Assembly: GCA_003527555.1 (NCBI GenBank)
Contig: DPWT01000229.1
Coordinates: 1-6,182 of the forward strand
Direction: 5' to 3'
Length of the DNA stretch: 6,182 nucleotides
From: Verrucomicrobiales bacterium
Lineage (GTDB): Bacteria; Verrucomicrobiota; Verrucomicrobiia; Verrucomicrobiales; Akkermansiaceae
In this document: in pieces, positions 5,998-6,182 of the stretch
How the letters are laid out: each line of letters opens with the position of its first letter
Position numbering within the stretch: position 1 is the first letter of the stretch
The notes under the pieces: model-generated
The model's database searches: none
What the model was told of the DNA's origin: nothing
Seen by the model: the letters and a program-made list of their open reading frames with translations, nothing else
Translations under genes and position numbers: made by a program

Positions 5998-6182
5998 TTA
6001 GAAGTCATAACGCAATCCTGCATAAAAGGTCCTAGAAAATGCCGGACCGTACACATAGTCGGAATCACGAAAAACACCGGTCTCTAGATCATTTTGGAAT
6101 TCGTCAAATAAGTTTTTTACTCCCACGCTCACAGTCAAATCACCATCAGTCATCTCAAACTTACGAGAGATACCTACATCTT
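5998..6182 (-). CDS. TonB-dependent outer-membrane receptor, C-terminal fragment
   Basis: The final 60 codons and TAA stop of a gene that begins beyond the right edge. I read the frame directly from the minus strand. The peptide shows the marks of the last beta-strands of a TonB-dependent receptor: VSVGVKNLFDEFQND, a YVYGPAFSRTFYAGLRYDF ending, alternating hydrophobic residues and a terminal Phe, which is the usual signal for the outer-membrane assembly machinery. Such receptors import scarce ligands such as metal chelates, cobalamin or free metals using TonB energy. The plug domain and TonB box are outside the window, so the ligand cannot be assigned. The stop is 83 bp before the metal-binding lipoprotein on the same strand with no clear terminator, so a shared role in metal uptake is likely but inferred. 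Confidence 0.88.
   Translation of the reverse strand, partial: DVGISRKFEMTDGDLTVSVGVKNLFDEFQNDLETGVFRDSDYVYGPAFSRTFYAGLRYDF

Overview
The window is a compact, single-strand block: every gene I can support is on the minus strand, so transcription runs from the right edge to the left. It carries the C-terminal end of a TonB-dependent outer-membrane receptor (5998-6182, cut by the window edge). Next comes a complete four-gene TroABCD/MntABCD-type divalent-metal ABC importer: substrate-binding lipoprotein 4919-5914, ATPase 4078-4860, first permease 2567-4081 and second permease 1611-2570. Last is purH, the bifunctional enzyme of the final two steps of IMP synthesis (19-1563). Gaps are 83 bp, 58 bp, two 4-bp ATGA overlaps and 47 bp. 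No stretch over 300 bases lacks a gene.

The organism is Gram-negative: there is an outer-membrane beta-barrel receptor and a lipoprotein signal. G+C is somewhat below 50 % by eye. The protein style, an importer permease with a fused DtxR-type domain and mostly weak Shine-Dalgarno sequences, would suit a member of the Planctomycetota/Verrucomicrobiota group, with Verrucomicrobiota my best guess. This is inference from family resemblance, not a search result.

The transport genes form one machine. The receptor probably moves a metal or metal complex across the outer membrane. The lipoprotein, with a His-His-His-Asp ligand set of TroA type, would capture Mn(II), Zn(II) or possibly Fe(II) in the periplasm. 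The two permeases form the inner-membrane channel, powered by the ATPase. The unusual part is the first permease. After its last membrane segment it continues for about 160 residues into a cytosolic DtxR/MntR-like winged-helix and metal-binding/dimerisation module that keeps most of the metal ligands. In the Treponema tro operon the equivalent regulator, TroR, is a separate protein; here the sensor is physically part of the transporter. It may be a metal-sensing gate on transport or a membrane-tethered regulator.

Smaller points are a strong Shine-Dalgarno followed by a GTG-started 25-codon frame that overlaps the ATPase start out of frame, a perfect TATAAT six bases from the lipoprotein start codon, and a secretion-signal-like N-terminal extension on the first permease. 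No RNA genes, mobile elements, CRISPR arrays or convincing intrinsic terminators were seen.
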